This document shows, in pieces, positions 16,903 through 27,447 of a stretch of 64,000 nucleotides of DNA. The position numbers were made by a program, and so were the translations under genes. The DNA is from Woeseia oceani (GTDB lineage Bacteria; Pseudomonadota; Gammaproteobacteria; Steroidobacterales; Woeseiaceae). Numbering within the stretch: position 1 is the first letter of the stretch; every line of letters starts with the position of its first letter. Below the pieces are notes generated by a model that worked only from the letters and a program-made list of their open reading frames with translations, was not told the origin of the DNA and searched no databases. Where the stretch lies: NCBI RefSeq assembly GCF_001677435.1, contig NZ_CP016268.1, positions 2,159,001-2,223,000 on the forward strand, given 5' to 3'.

Positions 16903-18162
16903 ATGGATTATGATGACCTGTCGCCGTCAGGCATTCACCGGATCGCAGGATACTCACCGTACCTCGACCAACTGGCCGGCTACGCCAGCAATATGGGTTT
17001 GCGGCAACGTAGCAACCTGGTTCAGCTTGAACGCTCCCTCAACGAACTCTGGGCACTGGGCCAGAACAGCATCCTCAGCTGGACACCGTTGGATGACGGT
17101 CTGCTGGTACTCGTGGTCCCTCACTACGCGATCGCCGAATACATCGCCGGTATTCCGCGCAGCGGCAATGTCGCCCAAAACGTTTCATCCAGATTCATCA
17201 TCGAGCTCATATCCGGTGAGCGTGAGCTGACCCTGGCTCAAATGCAGAAAGTATCCACACTGATGAACGTGGAACCCAAGCACCTTCGACTCCGGCAACC
17301 ATTAAGCAGCCACCCGGTCGAAACCAAGATTATCGAAAAGATGATTCGCCGATACGGCATTAATTTCGTCGCCAGTCGCGCCGTTACCCTGTTTGATATC
17401 GTGGGCTTCAGCCTGCTAACACCTTTTGAACAAATGACCCAGCTCAACAGTCTTTCGTATTCGCTGAATTCGGCTCACGCCAAAATGCTCGAACAAGACG
17501 TGAAAATTAATTTTGCACGTTCGACAACGGGCGACGGATTCTATATTTGGAACAGGGACAACGGCCTTGAAGCCAACGTAAACCTGTATCACTTCATGCA
17601 TATCGTGCTGGCCGACAATGCCATCGCGCGCAGCAAATCAGCCTCGAAAATCGTGCCCCGACTGCGCGCGTGTTTTCATGTCGGCAGCTGTTATGAATTT
17701 CATCAGGCCGAAGGTTTGAACCCGACTATTCACGACTTCATCGTCGGTGACGTCACCATTGACCTGGCACGCATGATCGACGCTGCATCGCCCGGACAAA
17801 TTTTGGTTGGCGATTTCCACGCTGAGTTGATCGGCGATACCCACGACCATGAACAATCGCAGGTCCATCTCGACGCGGCCACGTTTCTAGAGCGAGCACA
17901 AGGTAACCTGTCAAAGCTCAGCGGCCTCGTGCTGTCCGGCGAAAGGGTAACGGCAATCAAGTGCTACCTTACGGGCGAGCGGCTGGAAAGTGGTGATTTC
18001 GACATTCGCAAATTGGAAATACGGGACAAGCACGGTCTGACACGAACGGCCTACAATGCGAAGGTCAACATCTACCGCGAACTCGCCGAACCGATACTGC
18101 TCGGCATCGAAGATCGCAAGCTGCAACTCGAACACTTTCCGGAAGTTGCGCCGTCGTTCTAG
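16903..18162 (+). CDS. Nucleotidyl cyclase-like (class III adenylate/guanylate cyclase fold) protein
   Basis: About 419 residues from the ATG at 16903; a GTG at 16840 would add 21 residues and neither has a clear ribosome-binding site. The N-terminal 150 residues have no domain I recognise. From about residue 160 the segment VTLFDIVGFSLLTPFEQ carries the metal-binding Asp-Ile-Val-Gly-Phe-Ser pattern of class III cyclases. The later STTGDGFYIW matches the second metal-binding motif, and VGDVTIDLARMI fits the last part of the domain. Substrate-defining residues cannot be assigned by eye, so cAMP, cGMP or loss of activity are all possible. No signal peptide or membrane helix is seen. It is a lone plus-strand gene converging on tRNA-Pro. 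Confidence 0.7.
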   Translation: MDYDDLSPSGIHRIAGYSPYLDQLAGYASNMGLRQRSNLVQLERSLNELWALGQNSILSWTPLDDGLLVLVVPHYAIAEYIAGIPRSGNVAQNVSSRFIIELISGERELTLAQMQKVSTLMNVEPKHLRLRQPLSSHPVETKIIEKMIRRYGINFVASRAVTLFDIVGFSLLTPFEQMTQLNSLSYSLNSAHAKMLEQDVKINFARSTTGDGFYIWNRDNGLEANVNLYHFMHIVLADNAIARSKSASKIVPRLRACFHVGSCYEFHQAEGLNPTIHDFIVGDVTIDLARMIDAASPGQILVGDFHAELIGDTHDHEQSQVHLDAATFLERAQGNLSKLSGLVLSGERVTAIKCYLTGERLESGDFDIRKLEIRDKHGLTRTAYNAKVNIYRELAEPILLGIEDRKLQLEHFPEVAPSF

Positions 18163-18204
18163 ACTGTCGCTGATTCCCGGGGACTCGCAATCGGGGCGCC
18201 CCCC

Positions 18205-18241
18205 AAAAAAAACGCCTGACCGCAAACCGTGGCAGGCGTTT
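18205..18241 (-). terminator. Intrinsic terminator after tRNA-Pro
   Basis: A 9-bp stem (AAACGCCTG / CAGGCGTTT) with a 14-nt loop is followed on the minus strand by eight T. It ends the infC-to-tRNA-Pro transcript. On the plus strand the tail is a weaker T-rich stretch, so it may also serve the convergent cyclase-like gene. Confidence 0.85.
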
Positions 18242-18254
18242 CCTTATTACTAAT

Positions 18255-18331
18255 TGGTCGGGGCGAGAAGATTCGAACTTCCGACCCCCACAACCCCATT
18301 GTGGTGCGCTACCAGGCTGCGCTACGCCCCG
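18255..18331 (-). tRNA. tRNA-Pro (anticodon GGG)
   Basis: On the minus strand a 77-nt cloverleaf begins CGGGGCG and ends CGCCCCG, discriminator A and an encoded CCA. The D arm is GCGCAGCCTGGTAGCGC. The anticodon stem CCACA/TGTGG encloses the loop ATGGGGT, giving anticodon GGG. The T loop is TTCGAAT. It reads CCC and CCU. Confidence 0.97.
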
Positions 18332-18361
18332 ACCGAAACTGGCATACCCATAAGGCCGGCA

Positions 18362-18390
18362 ATAATACGTGCCGGCCGGGCGAGATTAAA
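18362..18390 (-). promoter_or_regulatory. Possible promoter of tRNA-Pro
   Basis: On the minus strand TATTAT (18362-18367) is a good -10 box, with a weak -35 TTTAAT (18385-18390) 17 bp upstream. A GC-rich discriminator follows, as at stringently controlled tRNA promoters. It lies between the MerR gene and the tRNA; cotranscription with the upstream operon is equally possible. Confidence 0.3.
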
Positions 18391-18398
18391 GGCTTTTG

Positions 18399-18755
18399 TC
18401 AGCGGCGCAGAATCTTAAGAACTTGTTCAAGTTCTACGCGCAACTGCTTGATTATTTGTTGACTTTGACTAACGTCCGTTTTCGCTTGATCCCCCATCAG
18501 GCGCTGCCGGGCACCGCCGATGGTGAAGCCGTCTTCGTACAGCAATGCACGAATTTGGCGAATGATCAGCACGTCCTGACGCTGGTAATAACGTCGATTA
18601 CCACGACGTTTCACCGGCTTCAGTTGTGGAAATTCCTGTTCCCAATAGCGAAGCACGTGTGGCTTCACAGCACAAAGGTCGCTCACCTCACCAATGGTGA
18701 AGTAGCGTTTACCAGGAATTGGAGGTAGTTCGTCGTTATTCCCCGGTTCCAGCAT
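18399..18755 (-). CDS. MerR-family regulator encoded downstream of ihfA
   Basis: A 118-residue protein with a MerR winged helix-turn-helix at about residues 17-85: [20 protein letters not shown], then the wing KRRGNRRYY and [18 protein letters not shown] short helical tail follows, with no cysteine or drug-binding effector domain. A MerR-like gene after ihfA is conserved in many gammaproteobacteria. The start overlaps the ihfA 3' end by 20 nt, so the two are coupled. Targets are unknown. Confidence 0.9.
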   Translation of the reverse strand: MLEPGNNDELPPIPGKRYFTIGEVSDLCAVKPHVLRYWEQEFPQLKPVKRRGNRRYYQRQDVLIIRQIRALLYEDGFTIGGARQRLMGDQAKTDVSQSQQIIKQLRVELEQVLKILRR

Positions 18756-19035
18756 AGGCCTCTACTCGGGCTTTTAGTTTTTGTCCAGGCCGAAAGGTCA
18801 CCACACGGCGCGCCGTAATGGGTATTTCCTCTCCAGTTTTTGGATTCCTGCCTGGACGTTCATTTTTATCCCGAAGATCAAAATTTCCGAAGCCAGAAAG
18901 TTTGACCTGTTCGCCAACGGCAAGCGACGCTCGCAGTTCCTCGAAATACAGATCAACCAGTTCACGTGCTTCACGTTTGTTGAGCCCTAATTCATTGAAC
19001 AACGATTCCGCCATGTCGGCTTTTGTCAGTGCCAT
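18736..19035 (-). CDS. ihfA: Integration host factor, alpha subunit
   Basis: IHF-alpha pairs with IHF-beta to bend DNA sharply at specific sites. The 99-residue product begins [13 protein letters not shown] and has the HU/IHF signature [23 protein letters not shown], with the intercalating proline in the beta arm. It lies 4 nt after pheT, in the standard pheST-ihfA order. The partner ihfB is at 32.2 kb. Confidence 0.97.
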   Translation of the reverse strand: MALTKADMAESLFNELGLNKREARELVDLYFEELRASLAVGEQVKLSGFGNFDLRDKNERPGRNPKTGEEIPITARRVVTFRPGQKLKARVEAYAGTGE

Positions 19036-19039
19036 AGGG

Positions 19040-21418
19040 TTATTCTCTCAGTTCCGCGCCGAATTCTTGTTGCAGTTTGGTGACCGCTGCGGCCGTTACA
19101 GAATCAGCATCAGCGTCAGTAAGGGTGCGGGATGTTTCCTGTAAAATCAAGCCTAAAGCTACGCTTTTTAGCCCAGCTTCTATGCCGGGGCCGCGATACA
19201 CATCGAAGATCCGCACGGCCCGCACCAGGGCCGGAGCGGCGGCCGCAACGGCGGCCTGAATTTGCGCAGCCGAAACCTGTTCCGCAACCACTATCGCGAG
19301 ATCGCGGCGGATCGCTGGATATCGCGAAATGGCGGCTGCGGACGGCAATCGAGCAGCAAATGCCGCATCGGCATCCAGTTCGAAAGCGTATATGTCTTTT
19401 TTGATGTCGAAGTGCTTGGCGACGGCTGGATGAATCTTGCCCAGGACACCAACCTGCTCGCCGTTGCGACGCAGCACAGCCGCCTGCCCCGGCTGCAATG
19501 CCGGGTGCTGCAATACGTCAAAGGTGAAGCTTTCGCGATCACCGGTGGTCGAAAGCAAGGCTTCGACGTCGCCCTTAACAGCAAAAAAATCAACAGGTTG
19601 TGGCTTAATACTCCACTGTTCCGGAAGTAATGGCCCGAGCACAAGGCCGGAAATTCGCCGCACTTCCCGCGTATTTTCCAGCGTGCCGTGATACGACTTA
19701 CCTGTCTCGAACAAACGAACCCGATCCTGTTGCCGGGCTACATTGTTCGCGGCCGCCTGTAACATGCCAGTCCACAATGACCCGCGCATGACAGACATTG
19801 CCGATGAGATTGGATTGCTCAAAACCAGGGGCGTCACATTGCCGGTCACCAATTGATCGGCTGCCGCGTCAACAAAACTCCAGGTGATGACTTCCTGATA
19901 GTCGCGGGCAACCAGCGCATCGGCCACTCGATCCGGTTTGATTTGGGTTTCGCTGACCGCCCGCAATGGCGTCGTCGTAATGGCCGTCGCTTCATCTATG
20001 CGATCGTAACCGTATACCCGGGCAACCTCTTCAATGAGGTCTTCCTCTATGACTATGTCAAATCGAAAACTGGGTGGCGTCACTGACCAGCCGCTATCCA
20101 CTGCCGTAACATTAAGGTGCAAATCACGCAGGATCTGCGTCACCGTATCGTCGTTCAGCTCAACACCCAGAACTTGCCGCAGACGCTTGCGTCGCAGCAT
20201 TACCTCCGGTCGTTGTGGCAGCAAGTCCCGTTGCACCTCATCCTGCAGAGGGCCCGCGGCGCCACCGGTGATCGCGAGCAGCAATTCGCTCGCCCGCTCA
20301 ATTGCACGAGGCGCTAATTCGGGATCTACGCCACGTTCAAAGCGCATGGATGCGTCTGTGTGCATTCCGTAGCTGCGAGCGCGACCCGCCATCACGTCTT
20401 GCGGCCAGAACGCTGCCTCGAAAAATACGTTTTGCGTGTTGTCTGAGACCGCCGTGCTTAGTCCGCCCATAATGCCCGCAAGACCGATGGGGCCGGAATC
20501 GTCGGTCACCACTACCGTGTCCGGATTCAGCGCAAGCTCACGCTCGTCGAGCAAGACCAAGCGTTCGCCGGGCTTCGCAAAACGGGGCCTGATGGGTCCC
20601 TGCAGCTTATCGAGATCGTAGGCGTGCAGCGGTTGGCCAAGCTCCAGCATGACGTAGTTGGTGATATCGACAACCGGGTGGATCGCGCGGACACCGCTCT
20701 TGCGCAACCGCTCGGTCAACCACAAGGGTGACTTCGCGCTGGTATCAATGCCGCGAATGACTCGCCCGGCAAACCGCGGACACGCCTCCGGCTCAATCTG
20801 TTCAACGGGGTAGCCGGCATCGCTGGATGCCGCAATGCTGACAATCGACGGTCCCTGCAATTCAGTGCCGGTTTGCGCCGAAAGGTCTCGTGCAAGCCCA
20901 AGGATACTGAAGCAATCGCCTCGGTTAGGCGTCAGATCCACGTCGAACACCGCGTCCGGCAAACCCAGATACTCATTGAGCGATTGCCCGACAAGCGCAT
21001 CAGCGGGCAATTCGATTATGCCGTCCGACTCGTCACCGAGGCCCAGTTCAATTGCTGAACACAACATACCCATCGATTCGACGCCGCGGATTTTCGCTTT
21101 ACGCAGTTTCACGCCGTTCGGCAGGGTCGTGCCCGGACTGGCAAGCGGGCTCTTGATTCCGGCGCGGGCATTGGGCGCACCACAGACAATTTGCACCGGC
21201 GCGCCTGTGCCAAGCGATACAGTACATACTCGCAAACGATCTGCGTCGGGGTGCGGTACCGCCTCAAGCACTTCTGCGACAACCACACCGTCCAGCCCCT
21301 GCCCCTCGATGGTCAGGCTATCCAGTTCATGGCCGGCCATGGTCAGGCGCTCGCCTATACCCTGAGCATCCAGATCCGGATTGACCCACTCCCGTAACCA
21401 GCTTTCTGCAAACTTCAT
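19040..21418 (-). CDS. pheT: Phenylalanyl-tRNA synthetase, beta subunit
   Basis: PheT forms the alpha2-beta2 synthetase with PheS. The 792-residue product has the N-terminal tRNA-binding (EMAP-like) domain at about 40-150, the B3/B4 editing domain around 210-380, the B5 domain, the inactive synthetase-like core, and the C-terminal ferredoxin-fold anticodon domain (about 700-792, [14 protein letters not shown]). It starts [12 protein letters not shown], 16 nt after pheS. No abnormality was seen. Confidence 0.97.
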   Translation of the reverse strand: MKFAESWLREWVNPDLDAQGIGERLTMAGHELDSLTIEGQGLDGVVVAEVLEAVPHPDADRLRVCTVSLGTGAPVQIVCGAPNARAGIKSPLASPGTTLPNGVKLRKAKIRGVESMGMLCSAIELGLGDESDGIIELPADALVGQSLNEYLGLPDAVFDVDLTPNRGDCFSILGLARDLSAQTGTELQGPSIVSIAASSDAGYPVEQIEPEACPRFAGRVIRGIDTSAKSPLWLTERLRKSGVRAIHPVVDITNYVMLELGQPLHAYDLDKLQGPIRPRFAKPGERLVLLDERELALNPDTVVVTDDSGPIGLAGIMGGLSTAVSDNTQNVFFEAAFWPQDVMAGRARSYGMHTDASMRFERGVDPELAPRAIERASELLLAITGGAAGPLQDEVQRDLLPQRPEVMLRRKRLRQVLGVELNDDTVTQILRDLHLNVTAVDSGWSVTPPSFRFDIVIEEDLIEEVARVYGYDRIDEATAITTTPLRAVSETQIKPDRVADALVARDYQEVITWSFVDAAADQLVTGNVTPLVLSNPISSAMSVMRGSLWTGMLQAAANNVARQQDRVRLFETGKSYHGTLENTREVRRISGLVLGPLLPEQWSIKPQPVDFFAVKGDVEALLSTTGDRESFTFDVLQHPALQPGQAAVLRRNGEQVGVLGKIHPAVAKHFDIKKDIYAFELDADAAFAARLPSAAAISRYPAIRRDLAIVVAEQVSAAQIQAAVAAAAPALVRAVRIFDVYRGPGIEAGLKSVALGLILQETSRTLTDADADSVTAAAVTKLQQEFGAELRE

Positions 21419-21434
21419 CGTCTGGAGTCCCGGG

Positions 21435-22430
<996 letters not shown>

Positions 22431-22443
22431 TTAGGTCAGGCAA

Positions 22444-22806
22444 TCAGGAATCGGCAAGTGCGGCTTTGGCTTGCTCCGCAATTGCACCGAATGCCTCCAG
22501 ATCGTGCACCGCGATATCAGCCAGCACCTTGCGGTCGATGTCCACTTCCGCACGGCTCAAACCATTGATCAGGCGGCTGTAGGACAAACCATGAATGCGG
22601 GCAGCGGCGTTGATACGCGCGATCCACAATGCACGGAACTGACGTTTGCGTTGACGACGGTCACGGTACTCGTACTGACCGGCTTTGATAACAGCCTGCT
22701 TGGCCGTCTTGAATAATTTACTGCGAGCGCCGTAATAGCCCTTGGCTTTGCCAAGTACCTTTTTATGACGCGCTTTGGCGGTTACGCCACGTTTAACTCT
22801 TGCCAT
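22444..22806 (-). CDS. rplT: 50S ribosomal protein L20
   Basis: L20 is an assembly protein of the large subunit and, in enteric bacteria, a translational repressor of its own operon. The 120-residue basic product starts [16 protein letters not shown] and contains the helix [22 protein letters not shown]. It sits 14 nt after rpmI in the infC-rpmI-rplT cluster. Confidence 0.98.
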   Translation of the reverse strand: MARVKRGVTAKARHKKVLGKAKGYYGARSKLFKTAKQAVIKAGQYEYRDRRQRKRQFRALWIARINAAARIHGLSYSRLINGLSRAEVDIDRKVLADIAVHDLEAFGAIAEQAKAALADS

Positions 22807-22820
22807 GACTCAATCGCTCC

Positions 22821-23018
22821 TCAGCTATACGGCAGCATGCGACGCACGCTTTTAACGTCGCACTCGGCAACCTGCAGGGTCAGACCCAGCTGGCGCTTAC
22901 GCTTCGACTTCTTTTTCGTAAGGATGTGATTGAGATGGGACTGAGCGCGTTTGAAGCCACCCTTACCCGTCCGGCGGAAGCGCTTGGCCGCGCCCCGGTT
23001 CGTTTTCATCTTCGACAT
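22821..23018 (-). CDS. rpmI: 50S ribosomal protein L35
   Basis: L35 is a small basic protein of the large subunit. The ATG at 23018 is preceded by AGGAAA with good spacing and gives 65 residues beginning [14 protein letters not shown], the family N-terminus. The longer open frame up to 23126 is upstream noise. Confidence 0.97.
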   Translation of the reverse strand: MSKMKTNRGAAKRFRRTGKGGFKRAQSHLNHILTKKKSKRKRQLGLTLQVAECDVKSVRRMLPYS

Positions 23019-23138
23019 TGTCTTTTCCTGTTTTCTAGCCCTGCAACGTACGTCACCGCAACATGCGATGCGCCGCGACAGGCGGGGTTCAGGCAGTGAC
23101 CCGTTACCGGGTGTACCCGTACTCACTTTTTCTTGGTC

Positions 23139-23657
23139 TTACTTTTTCTTTGGTGACATCACCATAATCATCTGCCGCCCTTCCATCTGCGGCATCTGTT
23201 CAACGACACTCAGCTCTTTCAGGTCGTCTCGGACCCTGGCCAGCAGCTTCGCACCCAATTCCTGGTGCGCCATCTCCCGACCTCTGAACCTCAAGGTGAC
23301 TTTGGTCTTGTCGCCGTTCTCAAGGAACGCCGTCAGCTTCTTCAGCTTGATCTTGTAGTCACCCTCGTCCGTGCCCGGACGAAATTTGATTTCCTTAACA
23401 TGGACCTGTTTTTGCTTGCGTTTCGCCGTTTGCGCCTTCTTATTCAGCTCAAACAGGTACTTGCCAAAGTCCATCACCCGACATACGGGCGGTTTCGCTG
23501 TGGGAGAGACCTCTACAAGGTCCAATCCCTGTTCTTTCGCGATTACCAGCGCTTCTCTCAAAGGCATTACACCGGCTTGTTCACCATCCTGATCAATTAC
23601 CCGAACTTCCGATGCCTCGATTTCTTCATTGCGCCTGACGCGCTTAGTGGCTGCGAT
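23139..23657 (-). CDS. infC: Translation initiation factor IF-3 (probable ATC start)
   Basis: IF-3 binds the 30S subunit and rejects non-canonical start codons. The N-terminal domain reads [18 protein letters not shown]..., the linker is lysine-rich, and the C-terminal domain includes [14 protein letters not shown] and [13 protein letters not shown]. The first ATG in frame (23567) would remove the conserved first 30 residues. The frame continues upstream to an ATC codon at 23655-23657, 7 nt after a strong GGGAGGA, giving 172 residues. Non-canonical infC starts are known (AUU in E. coli) and underlie autoregulation by IF-3; AUC would work the same way. thrS, often next to infC, is absent here. 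Confidence 0.95.
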   Translation of the reverse strand: MAATKRVRRNEEIEASEVRVIDQDGEQAGVMPLREALVIAKEQGLDLVEVSPTAKPPVCRVMDFGKYLFELNKKAQTAKRKQKQVHVKEIKFRPGTDEGDYKIKLKKLTAFLENGDKTKVTLRFRGREMAHQELGAKLLARVRDDLKELSVVEQMPQMEGRQMIMVMSPKKK

Positions 23658-23671
23658 AAGCCGATCCTCCC
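23655..23671 (-). promoter_or_regulatory. Shine-Dalgarno and AUC start codon of infC
   Basis: On the minus strand GGGAGGA (23665-23671) is followed by 7 nt and ATC (23655-23657). No ATG, GTG or TTG gives the expected N-terminus. An ATT six codons upstream lies before the Shine-Dalgarno sequence and is not favoured. Confidence 0.75.
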
Positions 23672-23735
23672 AAATACCATGAATGTCTCCGCCTGCAACC
23701 GGTCTACTACCGGCACCTGCAAGACGGGGACGCGA

Positions 23736-23764
23736 ATTTTATAGCCGCCGTGAGTACGACACAA
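23736..23764 (-). promoter_or_regulatory. Candidate promoter of infC
   Basis: On the minus strand a TAAAAT -10 box (23736-23741), inside TATAAAAT, has TTGTGT (23759-23764) 17 bp upstream. The transcript would have a leader of about 70 nt before the AUC start. Confidence 0.4.
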
Positions 23765-23770
23765 GCGCCA

Positions 23771-23801
23771 CAGGGCCTGAATAGCAACAAATTCAGGCCT
23801 G
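23771..23801. repeat. Inverted repeat between tRNA-Val and infC
   Basis: CAGGGCCTGAAT and ATTCAGGCCTG form a stem of about 11 bp with one bulged base. It is followed by no T-run on either strand, so it is not a typical terminator. It may be a processing site after tRNA-Val. Confidence 0.5.
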
Positions 23802-23853
23802 TTACGCAAGTTTGACGGTTTTTTGTCGCAGATCTACAACAAGCCACCGGGTC

Positions 23854-23928
23854 TGGTGGGCGATGGTGGTCTCGAACCACCGACCTCCACGATGTCAACG
23901 TGGCGCTCTACCCCTGAGCTAATCGCCC
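23854..23928 (-). tRNA. tRNA-Val (anticodon GAC)
   Basis: A 75-nt minus-strand cloverleaf begins GGGCGAT and ends ATCGCCC, discriminator A and encoded CCA. The anticodon stem CCACG/CGTGG encloses TTGACAT, giving anticodon GAC. The T loop is TTCGAGA. It lies between uvrB and infC. Confidence 0.97.
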
Positions 23929-23963
23929 GCACGGTGTGCGGTGGGTCCCGCAAAACGGCGCCC

Positions 23964-23992
23964 AAGATACTCAAGGAGCTGGTCCTTAGCAA
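23964..23992 (-). promoter_or_regulatory. Candidate promoter of tRNA-Val
   Basis: On the minus strand TTGCTA (23987-23992) and TATCTT (23964-23969) are 17 bp apart and followed by the GC-rich discriminator GGGCGCC. The predicted start lies about 30 nt before the tRNA. Confidence 0.5.
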
Positions 23993-24026
23993 GCACTCTC
24001 GGCGCCTTTTTGGCAGAAACTTCAAT

Positions 24027-26054
24027 CTAGCCAACCAGACGGTCCGAAAGCCCCAATGCCGCTTCCCGCAAGGCATGGATTTCGTCCCGCAAACGAGCCG
24101 CTTCTTCGAATTCAAGCTCCCGCGCGTGTTTCAGCATCCGCTTTTCCAACTTCTGCGCTTTTTGCAGCAGCTGTTCCGGAGTCATCGCGGCGTACGAGGC
24201 GGAGTCCTCGGCGGCCCGCTTGCGGCCGCGAACCGGGGCCGTTTGCCCCGCTTCCATGATATCGGCGACACTCTTGATGATGCTGGCGGGCACGATGCCG
24301 TGCAGCGCATTGTGCGCAAGCTGCCGTTCCCGTCGGCGGTTGGTTTCGCCGATCGCCCGTTCCATGGAACCGGTCATACGATCCGCGTACAGAATCGCTT
24401 TGCCGTTCAGGTTGCGGGCCGCCCGGCCGATCGTCTGTATCAGCGAACGCTCGGAGCGCAGGAAGCCTTCTTTGTCCGCATCGAGGATCGCCACCAGCGA
24501 GACTTCCGGCATATCCAGCCCCTCGCGCAGCAAGTTGATTCCTATCAACACGTCGAACTCGCCCAGGCGCAAATCACGAATGATCTCCATCCGCTCGACG
24601 GTACCGATGTCCGAATGCAGATAGCGAACACTCACACCGTGTTCCTGGACGTACTCGGTCAGATCTTCGGCCATGCGCTTGGTGAGCGTGGTAATCAGTA
24701 CCCGCTCGCCTGCTGCCGTGCGCAGGCGAATTTCACTCAAGACGTCATCGACCTGGGTCAGGGCTGGGCGCACTTCCACTTCCGGATCAATCAGTCCGGT
24801 GGGCCGTACCAGCTGCTCGACAATATTGTCCGAGCGCTCGCGTTCATAATCACCCGGTGTCGCCGAAACGTAGACGGTTTGCGGTGACAGATTTTCAAAC
24901 TCGTCAAAGCGCAAAGGCCGATTGTCCAACGCTGACGGTAAACGAAAGCCGTACTCGACCAGCGTTTCTTTGCGTGAGCGGTCGCCTTTGTACATTCCGC
25001 CCAACTGCGGGACCGTAACGTGGCTCTCGTCGACAACCAGCAAGGCATTGGTCGGCAAGTAATCGAACAGACACGGGGGCGGCTCACCGGGCTCACGTCC
25101 GGACAAATAACGGGAATAGTTCTCAATGCCCTGGCAGTAGCCGAGTTCCTTGATCATCTCCATGTCAAACAGCGTGCGCTGTTCAAGCCGCTGTGCCTCG
25201 AGCAATTTTTCGTGTTTGCGCAAGTATTCAAGTCGCGGCCGCAACTCAGCTTCAATCTGCTCAACGGCCGCCATCATTTTCTCGCGCGGCGTAACGTAGT
25301 GCGACTTGGGAAACACGGTCAGCCGTGGCACCCGGCGAACGACCTCCCCCGTCAACGGATCGAAGTACGACAACGCCTCAATTTCGTCATCGAACAACTC
25401 GATGCGCACTGCATCACGCTCGGATTCCGCTGGAAAGATGTCTATGACATCGCCGCGGACCCGGTAGGTGCCTTGCGACAACTCAATCTCATTCCTGGTG
25501 TACTGCATCTCGGCCAAACGGCTCAGAATGCTTCGTTGCTCCACTGATTCGCCGCGTGCCAGGTGCAACACCATGCTGAAATACGCTTCCGGATCACCAA
25601 GACCGTAGATGGCGGAAACCGTGGCAACAATAATGGTATCGGGACGCTCAATCAGAGCTTTGGTGGCCGACAACCGCATCTGTTCGATGTGCTGATTGAT
25701 TGACGCATCTTTCTCGATATAGGTGTCAGAGCTGGCGACGTAGGCTTCCGGCTGATAGTAGTCATAGTAGGAAACGAAGTACTCGACAGAATTGCGCGGA
25801 AAATACTCACGCATCTCACCGTACAACTGTGCGGCAAGGGTCTTGTTCGGTGCCAGAATTATCGCAGGACGCTGCACTTCGGCGATCACACTGGCCATCG
25901 TAAAGGTCTTGCCGGACCCCGTGACCCCAAGCAAGGTTTGGCGTGCCAGGCCGTCCCGCAACCCGCTCACCAGACCACTGATTGCCGCTTCCTGATCACC
26001 TGCAGGACTGTACTTGGAAACGAGCTCTAGTCGATGGGGTTCAGTGTCTGACAT
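24027..26054 (-). CDS. uvrB: Excinuclease ABC subunit B
   Basis: UvrB is the helicase-like damage-verification subunit of nucleotide excision repair. Motifs seen: Walker [11 protein letters not shown], the beta-hairpin region [20 protein letters not shown], helicase motif [11 protein letters not shown] and a C-terminal UVR domain ([24 protein letters not shown]) for UvrC contact. The ATG at 26054 gives the family N-terminus and 675 residues; the ATG at 26087 would add an unrelated 11 residues. No LexA box of the CTGT-N8-ACAG type is seen upstream. Confidence 0.97.
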   Translation of the reverse strand: MSDTEPHRLELVSKYSPAGDQEAAISGLVSGLRDGLARQTLLGVTGSGKTFTMASVIAEVQRPAIILAPNKTLAAQLYGEMREYFPRNSVEYFVSYYDYYQPEAYVASSDTYIEKDASINQHIEQMRLSATKALIERPDTIIVATVSAIYGLGDPEAYFSMVLHLARGESVEQRSILSRLAEMQYTRNEIELSQGTYRVRGDVIDIFPAESERDAVRIELFDDEIEALSYFDPLTGEVVRRVPRLTVFPKSHYVTPREKMMAAVEQIEAELRPRLEYLRKHEKLLEAQRLEQRTLFDMEMIKELGYCQGIENYSRYLSGREPGEPPPCLFDYLPTNALLVVDESHVTVPQLGGMYKGDRSRKETLVEYGFRLPSALDNRPLRFDEFENLSPQTVYVSATPGDYERERSDNIVEQLVRPTGLIDPEVEVRPALTQVDDVLSEIRLRTAAGERVLITTLTKRMAEDLTEYVQEHGVSVRYLHSDIGTVERMEIIRDLRLGEFDVLIGINLLREGLDMPEVSLVAILDADKEGFLRSERSLIQTIGRAARNLNGKAILYADRMTGSMERAIGETNRRRERQLAHNALHGIVPASIIKSVADIMEAGQTAPVRGRKRAAEDSASYAAMTPEQLLQKAQKLEKRMLKHARELEFEEAARLRDEIHALREAALGLSDRLVG

Positions 26055-26114
26055 TATCTTGGGTGCCTCGCAGGAATCGCGTACCATTGCGGCGGCTTTA
26101 TAGGAGAAAAGCGA

Positions 26115-27296
26115 GTGAGTCTAACAGTTTCGGAACGAATGAGTCGTGTGATGCCGTCGGCCACCAGCGCTGTCCTTGGCCTCGCTGCCCGCCTGCGTGA
26201 AGAAGGCAAGAATGTCATCAGCCTCGGCGCTGGCGAGCCGGATTTTGACACACCCCTGCACATCAAAGAGGCGGCGATACGCGCCATCCACGACGGCCAG
26301 ACCAAGTACACGGCAATCGATGGCACCACGAGCCTGAAGCAGGCTATTCAGCGCAAGTTCGAGCGTGACAACGCACTTGATTACGGACTGGAACAGATTC
26401 TGGTCTCAGTCGGTGCCAAGCACACGCTCTTCAATCTCTGCATGGGTGTACTGAGTGCCGGCGACGAAGCCATCATTCCGGCACCCGCCTGGGTCTCCTA
26501 CCCCGACATGGTTCGGGTAGCTGACGGCATCCCCGTATCGATCATGACCGGTATCGACAGTGACTTTAAAATCCTGCCGGAACAGCTCGAAGCTGCGATA
26601 ACGAAGCGCACACGGCTGTTGTTCCTCAACAGCCCGTCCAATCCCAGTGGCAGCTGCTACACCCGCAAGGAACTGGAAGCGTTGGGCGCCGTGCTTCTGC
26701 GCCACCCCAACGTCGTTGTAGCCGCCGACGACATTTACGAACATATCCATTGGGGTGCTGAACCATTTTGCAGCCTCGTGACTGCGGTGCCTGAGCTAAA
26801 GAATCAGGTTGTCACAATTAATGGCGTCTCCAAGTGTTACGCCATGACCGGCTGGAGAATTGGTTACGCGGGCGGTCCGGCGGAAGTCATCAAAGCGATG
26901 AAAACCATTCAAAGCCAATGCACTTCCAACCCCTGCAGTATCTCCCAAGTGGCTGCTACGGCCGCCCTTGACGGCGACCAGACCTGCATCGCTGAGATGA
27001 ATGCCGCCTATAAAGCGCGCAGCGACTACATCGTCGAAGCCCTGAATGGCATACCGGGCTTCGAATGCCGGCGCGGTGAAGGTGCGTTTTACGCGTATCC
27101 GCGCGTAACCGGCGCGCTGGAAGCTCGTGGCCTGAAAGACGATTTCGAGCTGGTCGAGTTGCTCTTGCAGGAGGCTGTGGTTGTTATGGTACCTGGCAGT
27201 CCGTTCGGCACGCCCGGCTACGTGCGACTCTCTTTCGCCTGTTCAATCGAGGACTTACAAGAGTCTGTGCGCCGAATTCGCAGCGTTCTGGCCTGA
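26115..27296 (+). CDS. Class I aminotransferase, aspartate aminotransferase-like
   Basis: A 393-residue PLP enzyme of the I-gamma subgroup. The cofactor lysine lies in [19 protein letters not shown], the substrate arginine region is PGYVRLSFA, and [12 protein letters not shown] is the typical N-terminal substrate loop. Aspartate:2-oxoglutarate transamination is likely, but some relatives also use aromatic or prephenate substrates. A GTG start at 26115 is preceded by TAGGAG with an 8-nt spacer. It diverges from uvrB with a 60-bp gap. Confidence 0.9.
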   Translation: MSLTVSERMSRVMPSATSAVLGLAARLREEGKNVISLGAGEPDFDTPLHIKEAAIRAIHDGQTKYTAIDGTTSLKQAIQRKFERDNALDYGLEQILVSVGAKHTLFNLCMGVLSAGDEAIIPAPAWVSYPDMVRVADGIPVSIMTGIDSDFKILPEQLEAAITKRTRLLFLNSPSNPSGSCYTRKELEALGAVLLRHPNVVVAADDIYEHIHWGAEPFCSLVTAVPELKNQVVTINGVSKCYAMTGWRIGYAGGPAEVIKAMKTIQSQCTSNPCSISQVAATAALDGDQTCIAEMNAAYKARSDYIVEALNGIPGFECRRGEGAFYAYPRVTGALEARGLKDDFELVELLLQEAVVVMVPGSPFGTPGYVRLSFACSIEDLQESVRRIRSVLA

Positions 27297-27311
27297 CCTC
27301 GACCCGTAGCC

Positions 27312-27340
27312 TTGACTTGCGCATGGCTCTGAACGAGAAT
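27312..27340 (+). promoter_or_regulatory. Promoter of tRNA-Asn
   Basis: TTGACT (27312-27317) and GAGAAT (27335-27340) are separated by 17 bp. The GC-rich discriminator GCCGGCCC follows, typical of stringently controlled stable-RNA promoters. The leader contains a short hairpin (TGCGTG/CACGCA, 27349-27366) before the tRNA. Confidence 0.6.
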
Positions 27341-27371
27341 GCCGGCCCTGCGTGTCTAGGCACGCAACAAT

Positions 27372-27447
27372 TCCTCGGTAGCTCAGTTGGTAGAGCGATT
27401 GACTGTTAATCAATTGGTCGCTGGTTCGAGTCCGGCCCGAGGAGCCA
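27372..27447 (+). tRNA. tRNA-Asn (anticodon GTT)
   Basis: A 76-nt cloverleaf begins TCCTCGG and ends CCGAGGA, discriminator G and encoded CCA. The anticodon stem ATTGA/TCAAT encloses CTGTTAA, giving anticodon GTT. The T arm is GCTGG-TTCGAGT-CCGGC. The last 25 nt (27423-27447) recur four more times downstream in a 179-bp tandem array. Confidence 0.98.

Noticed and set aside
26055-26114. LexA box before uvrB
   Set aside because: No CTGT-N8-ACAG match is found in the 60-bp gap; SOS control by a different LexA motif cannot be judged.
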